Origin: Streptomyces iakyrus
Lineage (GTDB): Bacteria > Actinomycetota > Actinomycetes > Streptomycetales > Streptomycetaceae
Length of the DNA: 64,000 bases
Direction of reading: 5' to 3'
Assembly: GCF_000717055.1 (NCBI RefSeq)
Contig: NZ_JNXI01000010.1
Coordinates: 62,001-126,000, forward strand
A model generated the notes under the pieces. It saw only the letters and a program-made list of their open reading frames with translations, was not told where the DNA came from and ran no database searches. Positions 7,016 through 15,150 of the stretch are shown here, in pieces. Numbering within the stretch: the first letter of the stretch is position 1; every line of letters begins with the position of its first letter. The position numbers and the translations under genes were made by a program.

Positions 7016-8821
7016 ATGGCCACTCCCCTTTCCGACCCGTCCCAGTCCCCGCTGCAGACCGTCGCCGTCGTCGGCCTCGGCACGATGGGCACCGGCATCG
7101 CCGAGGTCCTCGCCAAGGCCGGCCGCACGGTCGTCGGCATCGACATCAGCGAGGCCCAGGCCGCGAAGTGCGTCGCCGCCCTGGAGGCCTCCACCGCCCG
7201 CGGCGTCGAGCGCGGCCGGCTGACCGAGCAGGAGCGCGCAGAGATCCTCGCCCGGGTCCGCACCTCCGCCGACCTGCGCACCGCGGCCGACGCCGACCTG
7301 GTCATCGAGGTGGCCCCGGAGTCGTACGAGGTCAAGCAGCAGATCTTCCGGGAGCTGGACGGGATCGTGCGCCCGGAGACCATCCTGGCGACCGGTACCA
7401 ACGCCCTGTCCGTGACCCGGCTGGCCGCCGAGTCGTCGCGCCCCGAGCGGGTGCTGGGTCTGCACTTCTTCAACCCCGCCCCGGCCATGAAGCTGGTCGA
7501 GGTCGTCTCCTCGGTGCTGACCGCGCCGGCGGCCGTCACGGCGGTCACAGACCTCGCGCTGGACCTCGGCAAGGAGCCCGTCGCGGTCGGCGACCGTCCC
7601 GGTTTCGTGGCGGACGGCCTGCTGTTCGGCTACCTCAACCAGGCCGCCGCGATGTACGAGGCCAAATACGCCTCCCGCGAGGACATCGACGCCGCGATGC
7701 GGCTGGGCTGCGGACTGCCCATGGGCCCGCTGGCGCTGCTCGACCTGATCGGTGTCGACACCGCCCGCACGGTCCTGGAGGCCATGTACGCCGCCTCCCG
7801 CGACCGGCTGCACGCCCCGGCCCCGATCCTCAAGCAGCTCAGTGAGGCGGGCCTGACCGGCCGCAAGGCGGGGCGCGGCTTCTACACGTACGAGGCGCCG
7901 GGCAGCGCGGTCGTCGTGCGGGACGCGCTGACCCCGCCGGAGGGCGGCGACCTGGCTCCCGGCCGGGAGATCCGCTCGGTCGGTGTCGCGGGCTCGGGCA
8001 CCATGGCCTCCGGGATCGCCGAGGTCTTCGCCAAGGCCGGGTACGAGGTGGTCCTGGCCGCCCGCAGCGCCGAGAAGGCGCAGACCGCGAAGGCCCGGAT
8101 CGGCAAGTCCCTGGCCCGCTCGGTCGACAAGGGCCGGATGACCGCGGAGAGTGCCGCGGAGACCCTGGACCGCATCACCGCCACGGGCACCTACGACGAC
8201 TTCGCCGGTGTCGACCTGGCCGTCGAGGCCGTCGCCGAGGACCTGGAGGTCAAGCGGCAGCTGTTCGCAGCCCTGGACAAGGTCTGCAAGCCGGGCGCGA
8301 TCCTGGCCACCACGACCTCGTCGCTGCCGGTCGTCGCCTGCGCCCGGGCCACCTCGCGCCCGCAGGATGTGATCGGCATGCACTTCTTCAACCCGGCGCC
8401 GGCCATGAAGCTGGTCGAGGTGGTCCGGACGGTGCTGACGGCCGACGACGTCCACGCGACGGTCCGCGAGGTGTGCGGACGGATCAGGAAGCACCCGGTC
8501 GACTGCGGGGACCGCGCCGGCTTCATCGTGAACGCGCTGCTGTTCCCGTACCTGAACAACGCGATCAAGATGGTGCAGGAGCACTACGCGACGCTCGACG
8601 ACATCGACGCCGCGATGAAGCTGGGCGGCGGCTACCCCATGGGCCCGTTCGAGCTGCTGGACGTCGTCGGGCTGGACGTCTCGCTCGCCATCGAGAAGGT
8701 CCTGCACCGCGAGTTCCGCGACCCGGGGCTCGCTCCGGCGCCGCTGCTGGAGCACCTGGTGGCCGCGGGCTGCCTCGGCCGCAAGACCGGCCGTGGCTTC
8801 CGCGAATATGCCAAGCGCTGA
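7016..8821 (+). CDS. Tandem-duplicated 3-hydroxyacyl-CoA (3-hydroxybutyryl-CoA) dehydrogenase
   Basis: NAD(P)-dependent oxidoreductase interconverting acetoacetyl-CoA and 3-hydroxybutyryl-CoA, or longer homologues. The 601 residues hold two complete modules. Module 1 (about 15-300) has GLGTMG at 20-25 and catalytic-loop HFFNPAPAMKLVEV; module 2 (about 320-601) has GSGTMA at 326-331 and the same HFFNPAPAMKLVEV. Each module also has its own C-terminal helical domain (LPMGPLALLDLIG; YPMGPFELLDVVG). Classical enzymes are single-module and about 285 residues. Start ATG 7016 has GGAG eight bases upstream. The location beside ccr suggests it supplies crotonyl-CoA precursors to the ethylmalonyl-CoA pathway or butyrate/PHB metabolism; that is inference. 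Confidence 0.9.
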   Translation: MATPLSDPSQSPLQTVAVVGLGTMGTGIAEVLAKAGRTVVGIDISEAQAAKCVAALEASTARGVERGRLTEQERAEILARVRTSADLRTAADADLVIEVAPESYEVKQQIFRELDGIVRPETILATGTNALSVTRLAAESSRPERVLGLHFFNPAPAMKLVEVVSSVLTAPAAVTAVTDLALDLGKEPVAVGDRPGFVADGLLFGYLNQAAAMYEAKYASREDIDAAMRLGCGLPMGPLALLDLIGVDTARTVLEAMYAASRDRLHAPAPILKQLSEAGLTGRKAGRGFYTYEAPGSAVVVRDALTPPEGGDLAPGREIRSVGVAGSGTMASGIAEVFAKAGYEVVLAARSAEKAQTAKARIGKSLARSVDKGRMTAESAAETLDRITATGTYDDFAGVDLAVEAVAEDLEVKRQLFAALDKVCKPGAILATTTSSLPVVACARATSRPQDVIGMHFFNPAPAMKLVEVVRTVLTADDVHATVREVCGRIRKHPVDCGDRAGFIVNALLFPYLNNAIKMVQEHYATLDDIDAAMKLGGGYPMGPFELLDVVGLDVSLAIEKVLHREFRDPGLAPAPLLEHLVAAGCLGRKTGRGFREYAKR

Positions 8822-8900
8822 GCGTCCCGGCGACTGGTTCCGGTCCGGCGCGGAGTGGGGCGGCCTGCTCGGCCCGGACCGGTTCCACGAACCAGGCCAT

Positions 8901-8936
8901 GCGCAGCGAGCTGCGCACATGCAGTACGTTCAGGGC
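8901..8936 (+). promoter_or_regulatory. Promoter with dyad in front of the TetR gene
   Basis: GCGCAG-CGAG-CTGCGC (8901-8916) is a perfect dyad placed where a -35 region would be. TACGTT (8925-8930), a plausible -10 box, lies only six bases before ATG 8937, so the mRNA would begin at or near the start codon (leaderless), which fits the absence of a ribosome site. The dyad could be the repressor's own operator. Confidence 0.4.
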
Positions 8937-9746
8937 ATGCCCCAGCCCGCCAAGTCCTCACGTACACCAGCCGCGACCGAGGCGCCGGAGAGTGCCGCCG
9001 GCTCTCGTGCCGCCGCCCAGCGGCTCAAGATGCGCCGGGAACTGGCGGCCGCCGCGATGGAGCTGTTCGCGACCAAGGGGTACGAGGCGACCACCGTGGA
9101 CGAGATCGCGGCCCAGGCCGGGGTCGCGCGCCGTACCTTCTTCCGCCACTTCCGCTCCAAGGAAGAGGCGATCTTCCCCGACCACGACGACACCCTGATC
9201 CGGGCCGAGGCGGTGCTCAACGCCGCGCCGGCGCACGAGCATCCGCTCGACACGGTGTGCCGTGGCATCAAGGAAGTCATGCGGATGTACGCGGCCCGGC
9301 CGGAGATCTCGGTCGCCCGCTACAAGCTGACGCGTGAGGTGCCCACCCTGCGCGAGGCGGAGATCGCGTCGGTGGCCCGCTACGAGCGCCTCTTCACCCG
9401 CTATCTCCTCGGCCACTTCGACGAGCGGGCGCACGCCGACGACGCCAACGACGACCCGCTGCTGGCGGAGGTCGCCGCGTCGGCCGTGGTCACGGCCCAC
9501 AACCACGTACTGCGGCGCTGGCTGCGCGCGGGCGCCCAGGGGGACGTGGAGGCGCAGCTGGACCACGCCTTCGCGATCGTGCGGAAGACCTTCGGCACGG
9601 GGATCGGGGCCGGGCGCTCCACGGACGCGCAGCCGGCCGCGGCCACGGCCTCGGCGCAGGGCGAGGTGCTGGTGGCGGTCGCCCGCACCGACGCGCCGCT
9701 GGACGAGGTCATGCGGACGATCGAGCAGGCCCTCAAGGAGCGCTGA
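8937..9746 (+). CDS. TetR family transcriptional regulator next to ccr
   Basis: DNA-binding regulator of 269 residues. The N-terminal helix-turn-helix is clear (TVDEIAAQAGVARRTFFRHF, with YEATT before it), followed by an all-helical ligand domain. A C-terminal extension rich in Ala/Thr ends in a short amphipathic segment (DEVMRTIEQALKER). ATG 8937 is chosen; ATG 8919 in frame is possible. It sits between the hydroxyacyl-CoA dehydrogenase and ccr, same strand. A TetR regulator named CcrR controls ccr in Methylobacterium, so a role in controlling ccr here is reasonable, though the two need not be orthologues. Confidence 0.88.
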   Translation: MPQPAKSSRTPAATEAPESAAGSRAAAQRLKMRRELAAAAMELFATKGYEATTVDEIAAQAGVARRTFFRHFRSKEEAIFPDHDDTLIRAEAVLNAAPAHEHPLDTVCRGIKEVMRMYAARPEISVARYKLTREVPTLREAEIASVARYERLFTRYLLGHFDERAHADDANDDPLLAEVAASAVVTAHNHVLRRWLRAGAQGDVEAQLDHAFAIVRKTFGTGIGAGRSTDAQPAAATASAQGEVLVAVARTDAPLDEVMRTIEQALKER

Positions 9747-9768
9747 CGCCTCCTTTCGCAGTGTGATG

Positions 9769-9795
9769 ACGGCCACCCCGCGGGGTGGCCGTTTT
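9769..9795. terminator. Strong hairpin terminator after the TetR gene
   Basis: A perfect 12+12 palindrome (ACGGCCACCCCG / CGGGGTGGCCGT, 9769-9792) followed by TTTT, 23 bases after the TetR stop codon. It separates the regulator from the ccr operon. Confidence 0.8.
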
Positions 9796-9932
9796 GGCAT
9801 GTCAGAGGCCGTTTTGCTGGCCCCTGAGGAGCCCATTCGATCGATCATCGCTCATTTGTTACGTAAAGATTTCATCTGAGATCAAGTTCTGGCACTCAGT
9901 GCCTTGCGAGGTGACACGCGGTGTCATACGTT
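9796..9932 (+). promoter_or_regulatory. Promoter and candidate operator of the ccr operon
   Basis: After an A/T-richer stretch with TTACGTAA (9859-9866) come two dyads: GGCAC-TCA-GTGCC (9891-9903) and TGACAC-GCG-GTGTCA (9912-9926, perfect 6+6). TTGCGA (9904-9909) and TACGTT (9927-9932) are 17 bases apart and fit a vegetative -35/-10 pair, which places the second dyad in the spacer. A repressor or activator bound there would control the operon; the adjacent TetR protein is the first candidate. Confidence 0.5.
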
Positions 9933-9940
9933 GAAGAGGT

Positions 9941-10108
9941 CCGGGCGACGTCCCGGCAAGCTCACCCGCTTGCCCGCCCGGGCGCCTGCGTCACAGGCAA
10001 CCTCCCGCGCCACCCAGCGCTGCCGATCAGCACCACCGCCGAACCGACGGCACACCCTCAACCCTCAGCAGCACCGACGTAACCATCGGCGCCCCTCCCT
10101 CAGGGCGC
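9941..10108 (+). ncRNA. Hairpin-rich 5' leader of ccr (possible cis-regulatory RNA)
   Basis: Between the proposed promoter and the GTG at 10129 the leader would be about 190 bases. It holds CCGGG-N6-CCCGG (9941-9956), GGCAAGC-TCACCC-GCTTGCC (9955-9974, sharing two bases with the first, so they compete), GCCTG-CGTCA-CAGGC (9984-9998) and GCGCCC-N8-GGGCGC (10089-10108), the last eight bases before the GGAGG ribosome site. It does not match the cobalamin riboswitch (no B12 box). It may be a new element or simply structured GC-rich RNA. Confidence 0.35.
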
Positions 10109-10128
10109 TCACCGCCGGAGGCAACACC

Positions 10129-11472
10129 GTGACCGTTAAGGACATCCTGGCCGCGATCCAGTCGCCCGACTCCACGTCGGAGGACTTCGCCGCCCTCCAG
10201 ATCCCCGAGTCGTACCGCGCGATCACCGTGCACAAGGACGAGACGGAGATGTTCGCCGGACTCGCCACGCGCGACAAGGACCCCCGCAAGTCGATCCACC
10301 TGGACGAGGTGCCGCTTCCCGAGCTCGGCCCGGGCGAGGCGCTGGTGGCCGTCATGGCCTCCTCGGTCAACTACAACTCGGTGTGGACGTCGATCTTCGA
10401 GCCGCTGTCCACCTTCGGCTTCCTGGAGCGCTACGGCCGCACCAACGAGCTGGCCAAGCGCCACGACCTGCCGTACCACATCATCGGCTCCGACCTCGCG
10501 GGCGTCGTCCTGCGCACCGGCCCGGGCGTCAACGCCTGGCGGCCCGGTGACGAGGTCGTCGCGCACTGCCTCTCCGTCGAGCTGGAGTCCAGCGACGGCC
10601 ACAACGACACGATGCTCGACCCCGAGCAGCGCATCTGGGGCTTCGAGACCAACTTCGGCGGCCTCGCCGAGATCGCCCTGGTCAAGTCCAACCAGCTGAT
10701 GCCGAAGCCCGACCACCTGTCGTGGGAGGAGGCCGCCGCCCCCGGCCTGGTCAACTCCACCGCCTACCGGCAGCTGGTCTCCCGCAACGGCGCCGGCATG
10801 AAGCAGGGCGACAACGTCCTGATCTGGGGCGCGAGCGGCGGACTCGGCAGCTACGCCACCCAGTTCGCGCTGGCCGGCGGCGCCAACCCGATCTGTGTCG
10901 TCTCCAGCGAGCAGAAGGCGGACATCTGCCGCTCGATGGGCGCCGAGGCGATCATCGACCGCAGCGCCGAGGGCTACAAGTTCTGGAAGGACGAGACCAC
11001 CCAGGACCCGAAGGAGTGGAAGCGCTTCGGCAAGCGCATCCGCGAGTTCACCGACGGCGAGGACATCGACATCGTCTTCGAGCACCCGGGCCGCGAGACC
11101 TTCGGCGCGTCGGTCTTCGTCACCCGCAAGGGCGGCACCATCACCACCTGCGCCTCGACCTCGGGCTACATGCACGAGTACGACAACCGCTACCTGTGGA
11201 TGTCGCTGAAGCGGATCATCGGCTCGCACTTCGCCAACTACCGCGAGGCCTGGGAGGCCAACCGGCTCATCGCGAAGGGCAAGATCCACCCGACCCTGTC
11301 GAAGGTGTACTCCCTGGAGGACACCGGCCAGGCCGCCTACGACGTGCACCGCAACCTGCACCAGGGCAAGGTCGGCGTGCTGTGCATGGCGCCCGAGGAG
11401 GGCCTGGGCGTGCGCGACCACGAGAAGCGCGCCAAGCACATCGACGCCATCAACCGCTTCCGCAACATCTGA
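10129..11472 (+). CDS. ccr: Crotonyl-CoA carboxylase/reductase
   Basis: Medium-chain dehydrogenase/reductase family enzyme that reduces crotonyl-CoA with NADPH and fixes CO2 to give ethylmalonyl-CoA, the key step of the ethylmalonyl-CoA pathway and a source of ethylmalonyl extender units for polyketides. 447 residues, the usual length. Seen: MDR fold, nucleotide site WGASGGLGSYATQFAL, and family signature stretches SVNYNSVWTSIFEP, IIGSDLAGVV and FEHPGRETFGASVF. GTG 10129 is chosen because GGAGG sits at 10117-10121. First gene of a tight operon with ecm 15 bases downstream. Confidence 0.96.
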   Translation: MTVKDILAAIQSPDSTSEDFAALQIPESYRAITVHKDETEMFAGLATRDKDPRKSIHLDEVPLPELGPGEALVAVMASSVNYNSVWTSIFEPLSTFGFLERYGRTNELAKRHDLPYHIIGSDLAGVVLRTGPGVNAWRPGDEVVAHCLSVELESSDGHNDTMLDPEQRIWGFETNFGGLAEIALVKSNQLMPKPDHLSWEEAAAPGLVNSTAYRQLVSRNGAGMKQGDNVLIWGASGGLGSYATQFALAGGANPICVVSSEQKADICRSMGAEAIIDRSAEGYKFWKDETTQDPKEWKRFGKRIREFTDGEDIDIVFEHPGRETFGASVFVTRKGGTITTCASTSGYMHEYDNRYLWMSLKRIIGSHFANYREAWEANRLIAKGKIHPTLSKVYSLEDTGQAAYDVHRNLHQGKVGVLCMAPEEGLGVRDHEKRAKHIDAINRFRNI

Positions 11473-11487
11473 GACCCGGGGTCATAG

Positions 11488-13659
11488 ATGACTGAGCGTC
11501 AGCCCGCCGAAGGCAAGCGGGAGCCCGTGCCTGCGTCTGAGGGCGCGTCGGAGCCGAAAGAGACGAAGACAAGGGAGCGAAGCGACCGCGGGCTGAGGAA
11601 CGTCGGCTCCGACACAGAGCGCCCTCAGATGCAGGCACAAAGGGAAAAGGACCGGCCGTGGCTCATGCGCACGTACGCCGGTCACTCCACGGCCGAGGCG
11701 TCCAACGAGCTGTACCGGCGCAACCTCGCCAAGGGCCAGACGGGCCTGTCGGTGGCGTTCGACCTGCCGACGCAGACCGGCTACGACTCCGACCACGTCC
11801 TCGCCCGCGGCGAGGTCGGCCGGGTCGGCGTGCCGATCGCGCACGTCGGGGACATGCGCCGGCTGTTCCAGGACATCCCCCTGGAGCAGATGAACACCTC
11901 GATGACGATCAACGCCACCGCCATGTGGCTGCTGGCGCTCTACCAGGTCGTCGCCGAGGAGCAGGGCGCGGACATCACCAAGCTCCAGGGCACGACCCAG
12001 AACGACATCGTCAAGGAGTACCTGTCCCGCGGGACGCACGTCTTCCCGCCGGGGCCGAGCCTCCGTCTGACGACGGACATGATCGCGTACACGGTCTCCC
12101 ACATCCCGAAGTGGAACCCGATCAACATCTGCAGCTACCACCTGCAGGAGGCGGGCGCCACGCCGGTGCAGGAGATCGCGTACGCGATGTCCACCGCGAT
12201 CGCCGTCCTCGACGCCGTGCGCGACTCCGGCCAGGTGCCGCAGGAGCGCATGGGCGACGTCGTGGCACGCATCTCGTTCTTCGTGAACGCGGGCGTCCGC
12301 TTCGTCGAGGAGATGTGCAAGATGCGGGCGTTCGGCCGCATCTGGGACCGCATCACCCGTGAGCGGTACGGCATCGAGAACCCCAAGCAGCGCCGCTTCC
12401 GCTACGGCGTCCAGGTCAACTCCCTGGGCCTGACGGAGGCGCAGCCGGAGAACAACGTCCAGCGGATCGTGCTGGAGATGCTGGCCGTCACCCTCTCCAA
12501 GGACGCCCGCGCGCGTGCCGTGCAGCTGCCCGCCTGGAACGAGGCCCTGGGCCTGCCCCGCCCCTGGGACCAGCAGTGGTCGCTGCGCATCCAGCAAGTG
12601 CTGGCCTACGAGAGCGACCTGCTGGAGTACGAGGACATCTTCGAGGGCTCGAAGGTCATCGAGGCGAAGGTGAACCGGCTGGTCGAGGAGGCGTTCGCCG
12701 AGATCGACCGCATCCAGGAGATGGGCGGCGCGATGGCGGCCGTCGAGTCCGGCTACCTCAAGTCGCAGCTGGTCGCCTCGCACGCCGAGCGCCGGGGCCG
12801 GATCGAGTCCGGCCAGGAGAAGATCGTCGGCGTCAACATCTTCGAGGGCACCGAGCCGAACCCGCTCACCGCCGACCTGGACACCGCGATCCAGACGGTG
12901 GACCCGGCGGTCGAGGCCCGGGTCATCACCGCGCTCCAGCAGTGGCGCGACAGCCGCTACCAGCCACCGTTCAACCACCCGCGCCCCTGCAAGGCGCTGG
13001 AGCGGCTGAAGGAGGCCGCACGCGGCAACGAGAACCTCATGGAGGCCACCCTGGAGTGCGCCCGTGCCGGGGCGACGACCGGCGAGTGGGCCGGGGCCCT
13101 GCGCGAGGTGTTCGGCGAGTTCCGGGCGCCCACGGGCGTCTCCTCGGCGCCGGTGGCCGTCCCCGTCGAGGAGGGCAGCACACTCGCCCTGGTGCGCCGC
13201 AAGGTGGATCTGACGGCCAAGGACCTGGGCGTGGGCAAGCTGCGCTTCCTGGTCGGCAAGCCGGGCCTGGACGGGCACTCCAACGGCGCCGAGCAGATCG
13301 CAGTCCGCGCGCGCGACGCCGGCTTCGAGGTGGTCTACCAGGGCATCCGGCTGACGCCCGAGCAGATCGTGGACGCGGCCCTCGCCGAGGACGTGCACGC
13401 GGTCGGCCTGTCCATCCTGTCCGGCTCACACGCCCAGCTGGTGCCGGACGTGCTCGAACGGCTCCGTGTGGCCGGTGCCACAGATATTCCGGTGATCGCC
13501 GGTGGCATCATCCCGAACGGTGATGCCGAGCAGCTCAGGGAAGCCGGAGTGGCCGCGGTCTTCACCCCGAAGGACTTCGACATCACCGGAATCATCGGCC
13601 GCATCGTCGACGAGATCCGGAAAGCGAACAAGCTCGACCCCCTGGAGGTCCCCGCATGA
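11488..13659 (+). CDS. ecm: Ethylmalonyl-CoA mutase (B12-dependent), with N-terminal insertion
   Basis: Adenosylcobalamin-dependent mutase converting (2R)-ethylmalonyl-CoA to methylsuccinyl-CoA. The catalytic barrel begins at [15 protein letters not shown] (about residue 55). Hallmarks are [23 protein letters not shown] and [13 protein letters not shown]; the C-terminal B12 domain has D-x-H-x-x-G at Asp595, His597 and Gly600 with SILSGSH and GGIIP. Known homologues start a few residues before the R/S-PW-x-x-RTYAGHS motif; here about 45 extra, charged, low-complexity residues are encoded by a snap-back DNA repeat (11527-11638). ATG 11629, inside that repeat and in frame, is an alternative start. 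The stop overlaps the next ATG (ATGA). Confidence 0.94.
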   Translation: MTERQPAEGKREPVPASEGASEPKETKTRERSDRGLRNVGSDTERPQMQAQREKDRPWLMRTYAGHSTAEASNELYRRNLAKGQTGLSVAFDLPTQTGYDSDHVLARGEVGRVGVPIAHVGDMRRLFQDIPLEQMNTSMTINATAMWLLALYQVVAEEQGADITKLQGTTQNDIVKEYLSRGTHVFPPGPSLRLTTDMIAYTVSHIPKWNPINICSYHLQEAGATPVQEIAYAMSTAIAVLDAVRDSGQVPQERMGDVVARISFFVNAGVRFVEEMCKMRAFGRIWDRITRERYGIENPKQRRFRYGVQVNSLGLTEAQPENNVQRIVLEMLAVTLSKDARARAVQLPAWNEALGLPRPWDQQWSLRIQQVLAYESDLLEYEDIFEGSKVIEAKVNRLVEEAFAEIDRIQEMGGAMAAVESGYLKSQLVASHAERRGRIESGQEKIVGVNIFEGTEPNPLTADLDTAIQTVDPAVEARVITALQQWRDSRYQPPFNHPRPCKALERLKEAARGNENLMEATLECARAGATTGEWAGALREVFGEFRAPTGVSSAPVAVPVEEGSTLALVRRKVDLTAKDLGVGKLRFLVGKPGLDGHSNGAEQIAVRARDAGFEVVYQGIRLTPEQIVDAALAEDVHAVGLSILSGSHAQLVPDVLERLRVAGATDIPVIAGGIIPNGDAEQLREAGVAAVFTPKDFDITGIIGRIVDEIRKANKLDPLEVPA
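11527..11638. repeat. Long inverted repeat inside the 5' end of ecm (MITE-like)
   Basis: Left arm 11527-11556 begins GTGCCTGCGTCTGAGGGCGC and right arm 11604-11638 ends GCGCCCTCAGATGCAGGCAC. They pair almost fully over 30 bases, interrupted by a five-base bulge (ACAGA) in the right arm and one G:T-type change. The 47-base loop is purine-rich. The element is in frame and encodes the residues that make this Ecm longer than its relatives, as if a small palindromic element had inserted. I could not see a clean target-site duplication. Confidence 0.7.
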
Positions 13660-14630
13660 CCAGCCCTGCTCCGCAGGTCAACCGCCTTCGCCCCCGGCGT
13701 TCCTGCCTGGCGGTACCGGGCTCGAACCCGCGCTTCCTGGAGAAGGCCCAGGGCCTCCCGGCCGACCAGGTCTTCCTCGACCTGGAGGACGCGTGCGCCC
13801 CGCTCGCCAAGCCCGAGGCGCGGCACACCATCGTGAAGTTCCTGAACGAGGGCGACTGGACGGGCAAGACGCGGGTCGTGCGCGTCAACGACTGGACGAC
13901 CGAGTGGACGTACCGCGACGTCGTCACGGTCGTCGAGGGCGCCGGCCAGAACCTCGACTGCATCATGCTGCCGAAGGTGCAGACGGCCGAGCAGATCGTC
14001 GCCCTCGACCTCCTCCTCACCCAGATCGAGAAGACGATGGGCTTCGAGGTCGGCAAGATCGGCATCGAGGCGCAGATCGAGAACGCCCAGGGCCTGAACA
14101 ACGTCAACGAGATCGCGACGGCCTCCCAGCGCGTCGAGACGATCATCTTCGGCCCGGCCGACTTCATGGCGTCGATCAACATGAAGTCGCTGGTCGTGGG
14201 CGAGCAGCCGCCCGGCTACCCGGCGGACGCCTACCACTACATCCTGATGAAGATCCTGATGGCCGCCCGCGCCAACAACCTCCAGGCGATCGACGGCCCC
14301 TACCTGCAGATCCGCAACATCGACGGCTACCGCGAGGTCGCCCAGCGCGCCGCCGCGCTCGGCTTCGACGGCAAGTGGGTGCTGCACCCGGGCCAGGTCG
14401 AGGCGTCCAACGAGATCTTCTCGCCGTCGCAGGAGGACTACGACCACGCCGAGCTGATCCTGGACGCGTACGACTACTACACGTCCGAGGCGGGCGGCAA
14501 GAAGGGCTCGGCGATGCTCGGGGACGAGATGATCGACGAGGCCAGCCGCAAGATGGCGCTGGTCATCTCCGGCAAGGGCCGCGCCGCCGGCATGCAGCGC
14601 ACCAGCAAGTTCGAGATCCCGGAGGCGTGA
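13656..14630 (+). CDS. mcl: HpcH/HpaI-CitE family lyase: beta-methylmalyl-CoA (malyl-CoA) lyase
   Basis: Aldolase-type TIM-barrel enzyme (324 residues) that splits beta-methylmalyl-CoA into glyoxylate and propionyl-CoA, the release step of the ethylmalonyl-CoA pathway. Seen: RRSCLAVPGSNPRFLEKA at the N-terminus, metal/acid motif FLDLEDACAP, IGIEAQIENAQG with the second acidic ligand, IIFGPADFMASI, and the C-terminal KWVLHPGQ loop. The ATG overlaps the ecm stop by ATGA. CitE-like enzymes also include malyl-CoA thioesterases; operon position decides the call. Confidence 0.9.
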   Translation: MTSPAPQVNRLRPRRSCLAVPGSNPRFLEKAQGLPADQVFLDLEDACAPLAKPEARHTIVKFLNEGDWTGKTRVVRVNDWTTEWTYRDVVTVVEGAGQNLDCIMLPKVQTAEQIVALDLLLTQIEKTMGFEVGKIGIEAQIENAQGLNNVNEIATASQRVETIIFGPADFMASINMKSLVVGEQPPGYPADAYHYILMKILMAARANNLQAIDGPYLQIRNIDGYREVAQRAAALGFDGKWVLHPGQVEASNEIFSPSQEDYDHAELILDAYDYYTSEAGGKKGSAMLGDEMIDEASRKMALVISGKGRAAGMQRTSKFEIPEA

Positions 14631-14635
14631 CGGCG

Positions 14636-15148
14636 ATGCAGTTCGGACGCACCTACGAGGAGTTCGAGGTCGGGGCGACGTACAAGCACTGGCCGGGGAA
14701 GACGGTCACGGAGTACGACGACCACCTGTTCTGTCTCCTCACGATGAACCACCACCCGCTCCACATGGACACGAACTATGCGGAGAAGACGACCGACTTC
14801 GGCAAGAACGTCGTCGTGGGCAACTACATCTACTCGCTGCTGCTCGGCATGTCCGTACCGGACATCTCCGGCAAGGCGATCGCCAACCTGGAGATCGAGT
14901 CGCTGAAGCACGTGGCACCGACCTTCCACGGTGACACGATCTACGGCCAGACGACCGTGCTCGACAAGTGGCCGTCGAAGTCGAAGAACGACCGCGGCAT
15001 CGTCCACGTCGAGACCAAGGGCTACAAGCAGGACGGCACGCTGGTCTGCGTGTTCCGCCGCAAGGTGATGGTGCCGACCGAGACGTACATCAAGGAGCGC
15101 GGCGGCGAGCAGCCCGGCCGCCCCGAGCTCAGGGAGCAGGAGAAGTAG
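14636..15148 (+). CDS. MaoC-like hydratase: probable mesaconyl-CoA hydratase
   Basis: Hot-dog-fold enzyme of 170 residues expected to hydrate mesaconyl-CoA to beta-methylmalyl-CoA. The MaoC hydratase motif is present: FCLLTMNHHPLHMDTNYAE with the Asp/His active site, and GNYIYSLLLGMSV. Alphaproteobacterial mesaconyl-CoA hydratases are about twice this length with two hot-dog units, so this is the short single-domain form. ATG 14636 is preferred: GGAGG at 14621-14625 gives a normal spacing, whereas the GTG at 14627 that overlaps the previous stop is too close to it. Confidence 0.85.
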   Translation: MQFGRTYEEFEVGATYKHWPGKTVTEYDDHLFCLLTMNHHPLHMDTNYAEKTTDFGKNVVVGNYIYSLLLGMSVPDISGKAIANLEIESLKHVAPTFHGDTIYGQTTVLDKWPSKSKNDRGIVHVETKGYKQDGTLVCVFRRKVMVPTETYIKERGGEQPGRPELREQEK

Positions 15149-15150
15149 CC

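Noticed and set aside
9933..10128. Cobalamin riboswitch in front of the B12-dependent mutase operon
   Set aside because: No B12 box or the conserved core of that riboswitch was found; only unrelated hairpins.
11482..13398. 638-codon minus-strand frame opposite ecm
   Set aside because: Shadow of the ecm gene; no recognisable protein and codon use is reversed.
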